NCBI GenBank assembly: GCA_902760755.1
Contig: CACWHK010000025.1
Location: 1-35,217 of the forward strand
Length of the DNA: 35,217 nucleotides
Direction of reading: 5' to 3'
Origin: an uncultured Lachnospiraceae bacterium
GTDB taxonomy: Bacteria; Bacillota; Clostridia; Lachnospirales; Lachnospiraceae
Shown here: piece by piece, positions 34,201-35,217 of the stretch
Layout: the number at the start of each line of letters is the position of its first letter
Numbering within the stretch: position 1 is the stretch's first letter
Notes under the pieces: generated by a model
What the model saw: the letters and a program-made list of their open reading frames with translations, nothing else
The model's database searches: none
What the model was told of the DNA's origin: nothing
Made by a program: the position numbers and the translations under genes

Positions 34201-34763
34201 ATACCATCAGTTACAAGAACTACAAGTCGGATGTGGCGGATATCATTATTAAAGACAAGCTGGATCCGAATGTTGAATTTGTAGTGAATAATGATGGCAG
34301 TGTTTATGACGCGGATAATCGAACAGTTACTTGGACAATACGGAATGTTGCAGCAGGTTCCGAAGGAACGGTGTCGCTTACCGTAAAAGTGCTGGAGGGT
34401 GCACTGCAGTCCAAGAGGGGCCCCGGAAAAGTAGTCAACGGAGGAGACAACACTACTGTTAAGGTTGGCAATGATAATGAGTATTCACTGAATGAAGTGG
34501 AGAATCCAGTTCCCGAAAATCCGGAGAAGAAAGAAAAGACTCCGTATGAGGGAACAGGCTTACTTGGCGCGGTCAAGGTAGGGGACGAGATCACTTACGA
34601 GATCAGCTATAAGAATTACAAAACGGAAGCAGCGAATGTAGTGATCACGGATACGCTGGATCCGAATGTGCAGTTTGTCAGCGCGTCCGATGATGGTGCT
34701 GAGGCATCCGGTGTTGTGACATGGACGATAACCGGTGTTGCAGCAGGTTGTGAATGGTGGTGA
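31215..34763 (+). CDS. Large secreted adhesin with DUF11-like repeats, frame broken near 34746
   Basis: ATG 31215 follows AGGAGGGAGAG. The first ~37 residues are a signal peptide (RILAKHRRLFALLVVAAMLLSV). An acidic Ser/Thr/Asp linker follows (about 40-85), then a long beta-rich region of Gram-positive surface-protein type (about 86-838). From residue 839 there are 132-residue tandem repeats (YEGTGVLGAVKVGDEITYEISYKNYK, in pieces) resembling DUF11/isopeptide-forming fimbrial repeats: 839-970, 971-1102 and a third from 1103. In the third the protein goes off frame after ITGVAAG and stops at TGA 34761-34763. The matching sequence continues one frame over to the window edge. As read it lacks a wall anchor. 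Sequence is more AT-rich than the arabinose genes. Confidence 0.85.
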   Translation: MKRILAKHRRLFALLVVAAMLLSVLRPEAMRWVSASQVTAEEETRNEADASVIDPTNNEADASGTRSETVTESTADAEDTAQDTGAKTLSVRVPESGCTITIQAPEGSLPYPADELAVTARELQPGSDEYNEYYNASMEALDLEVSESVSFARFFDIQILRNGQEIEPESPVEVKIEYDKKEAPEVSEGAELSVVHFAEEGTEVIENVDVSDDATEIVYEQGSFSVVATIVTEPAPSAEGTLYAVVAKHDGKVFIVQGDGTLTEVVNYDEEGDKITKVYTNNPMLWSYFIDAEGSYLRYSTEGYDFDWSNQATTFAKAYIDPISQNGVTYEVPEKNPDGTVKKVEGKTVFVSPKDHASITLDDWKHIYHLEGADDYSFIAVGPNGRIVGGLSPFDLDQLDIINGTEFYLAKVSDDLAVTDKMPYYHMVNHIDISISDTVSTKLHLAYGTYYDKDGNQILTIDRTTPEEDQYTTVLEDVSVGQEHLRNAKIETFCNGAPIDNVYYITGYTANAPSGFSDSQVRIEGGFKVANLPTADLGHYTSNTAEIKAARLKPENQIRYKVTAVEPDVEFYYRNPKNPTEYLYDSMGKKISVSGTVTISAEFGYWDADNKCPPLQASWSQVDHDNWTQGGILTQGTSGMDFILDGDSHVDLDPVALEITKTIVDKDGNTIHPSEDLNNLKFDVYQDTGASSDAVKDLDVGSFTTPADYTGYIKTHSDLMNVDHTKGTTIVNDHNADQGMIYIVEDKDSIPDQFTGQDGKIWVYKNTYIKTEYVWREQGDESKRSLGHISPTYTKDDATFASIPEILGNYGEPDSEGNRLFNGFLEFDVYNVYEEAEKPSKKETVPYDGTGVLGGVKVGDIITYEISYKNYKTADTDVVISDQLDANVEFIAADNNGVYSDTDHKVNWTLSGVKAGASGKVTLQVKVLPSALDSNGGPGKVVNGGDTATVKIGVDPEYTLEEVENPVPEVPEKQETAPYTGTGVLGAVKVGDEITYTISYKNYKSDVADIIIKDKLDPNVEFVVNNDGSVYDADNRTVTWTIRNVAAGSEGTVSLTVKVLEGALQSKRGPGKVVNGGDNTTVKVGNDNEYSLNEVENPVPENPEKKEKTPYEGTGLLGAVKVGDEITYEISYKNYKTEAANVVITDTLDPNVQFVSASDDGAEASGVVTWTITGVAAGCEWW

Positions 34764-35217
34764 CACCGCTACAGTTAAGGTCGGAAATGATAAAGAATAC
34801 ACGCTGAATGAAGTAGAAAATCCTGTTCCTGAAAAGTCGGAGAAGAAGGAGAAAACTCCTTATGAAGGAACCGGAGTACTTGGTGCGGTTAAAGTCGGTG
34901 ATGAGATCACCTATGAGATCTCTTACAAGAACTACAAAAACGTAGCTGCTGACGTTGTGATCAAGGATCAGCTGGACGCCAATGTTATGTTCGTCAGGGC
35001 ATCGGATAATGGTGTATGCTCAGGGGCAGCAGCAACGACTTACGCAGGTGGACTTGTGACCTGGACTTTGCCAGCTGTTCCTGCAGGTGATGTAGGCGTT
35101 GTCACCCTTACTGTAAAAGTACTGGAAAGTGCCCTGGAGTCCAAGCAGGGGCCTGGCAAGGTTGTGAACGGTGGTGACACCACAACTGTGAAGGTCGGCA
35201 ACGATCAGGAGTACACA
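33729..35217 (+). repeat. Tandem 396-nt repeats of the adhesin
   Basis: Unit starts are at 33729, 34125, 34521 and 34837. The first two steps are exactly 396 bases (132 codons). The third step is only 316: 6 bases are accounted for by two missing codons and 74 by the inferred deletion. The fourth unit carries a short extra stretch (GVCSGAAATTYAGG) and runs off the window. Confidence 0.88.
34747..35217 (+). pseudogene. Downstream part of the adhesin in the shifted frame (3' end outside window)
   Basis: From GTT at 34747 the frame is open for 157 codons to the last base, reading VVNGGDTATVKVGNDKEYTL, a complete linker and most of repeat four. It has no start signals of its own and clearly belongs with the gene above. 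It would be translated only if the frame were restored. Confidence 0.8.

Overview
The window looks like a chromosomal segment of a Gram-positive gut- or rumen-type Clostridia, most likely a Lachnospiraceae relative. This is an inference from strong GGAGG-type ribosome sites, Bacillus-style AraR control of arabinose genes, several proteins built from choline/glucan-binding-type cell-wall repeats, and an AmmeMemoRadiSam locus. No rRNA, tRNA or CRISPR array was seen.

Layout. 1-3.6 kb: the 3' end of an unknown gene, a PIN-like nuclease gene, and a zinc-ribbon plus PARG-like macrodomain gene. Directly behind them sits an IS200/IS605-group element carrying only tnpB, which is broken by one frameshift but has a near-perfect promoter and apparently leaderless start. 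3.8-9.6 kb: a 1262-residue secreted protein made almost entirely of cell-wall-binding repeats, then a NarL/LuxR-type histidine kinase and response regulator. 9.6-12.1 kb: a fused MEMO1-AMMECR1 protein and its radical SAM partner. 12.3-15.4 kb: an ABC exporter-like set (FtsX permease, ATPase, FtsX permease). 15.6-17.2 kb: an unrecognised zinc-ribbon protein.

17.2-24.7 kb is an L-arabinose locus. A GntR-LacI-type AraR is divergent from araA, a transaldolase, a second (FucI-like) isomerase, an FGGY sugar kinase and araD. Two AraR-like operators lie in the divergent promoter region. Together the genes would turn L-arabinose into L-ribulose, L-ribulose-5-phosphate and D-xylulose-5-phosphate, with transaldolase feeding the pentose phosphate pathway. 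No sugar transporter is present in the window.

24.7-29.8 kb: a membrane DUF3810-type metallopeptidase overlapping araD, a secreted amidase-like protein with 11 cell-wall repeats, two small unknown proteins, and a repeat protein ending in a DUF6273-like domain. 29.8-31.1 kb is gene debris around a GNAT acetyltransferase. From 31.2 kb to the end lies a large secreted adhesin with 396-nt tandem repeats, whose frame is broken by what looks like a 74-nt deletion in the third repeat.

A dispersed intergenic repeat (core TGTCATYCTGA...GAAGGATC) occurs in at least five gaps, some inside apparent operons. The best candidates for something new are the zinc-ribbon/PARG gene with its internal start next to a PIN nuclease, the leaderless frameshifted tnpB, the two-isomerase arabinose operon and the repeat-deletion adhesin. 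No single clearly undescribed system is proven by the sequence alone.
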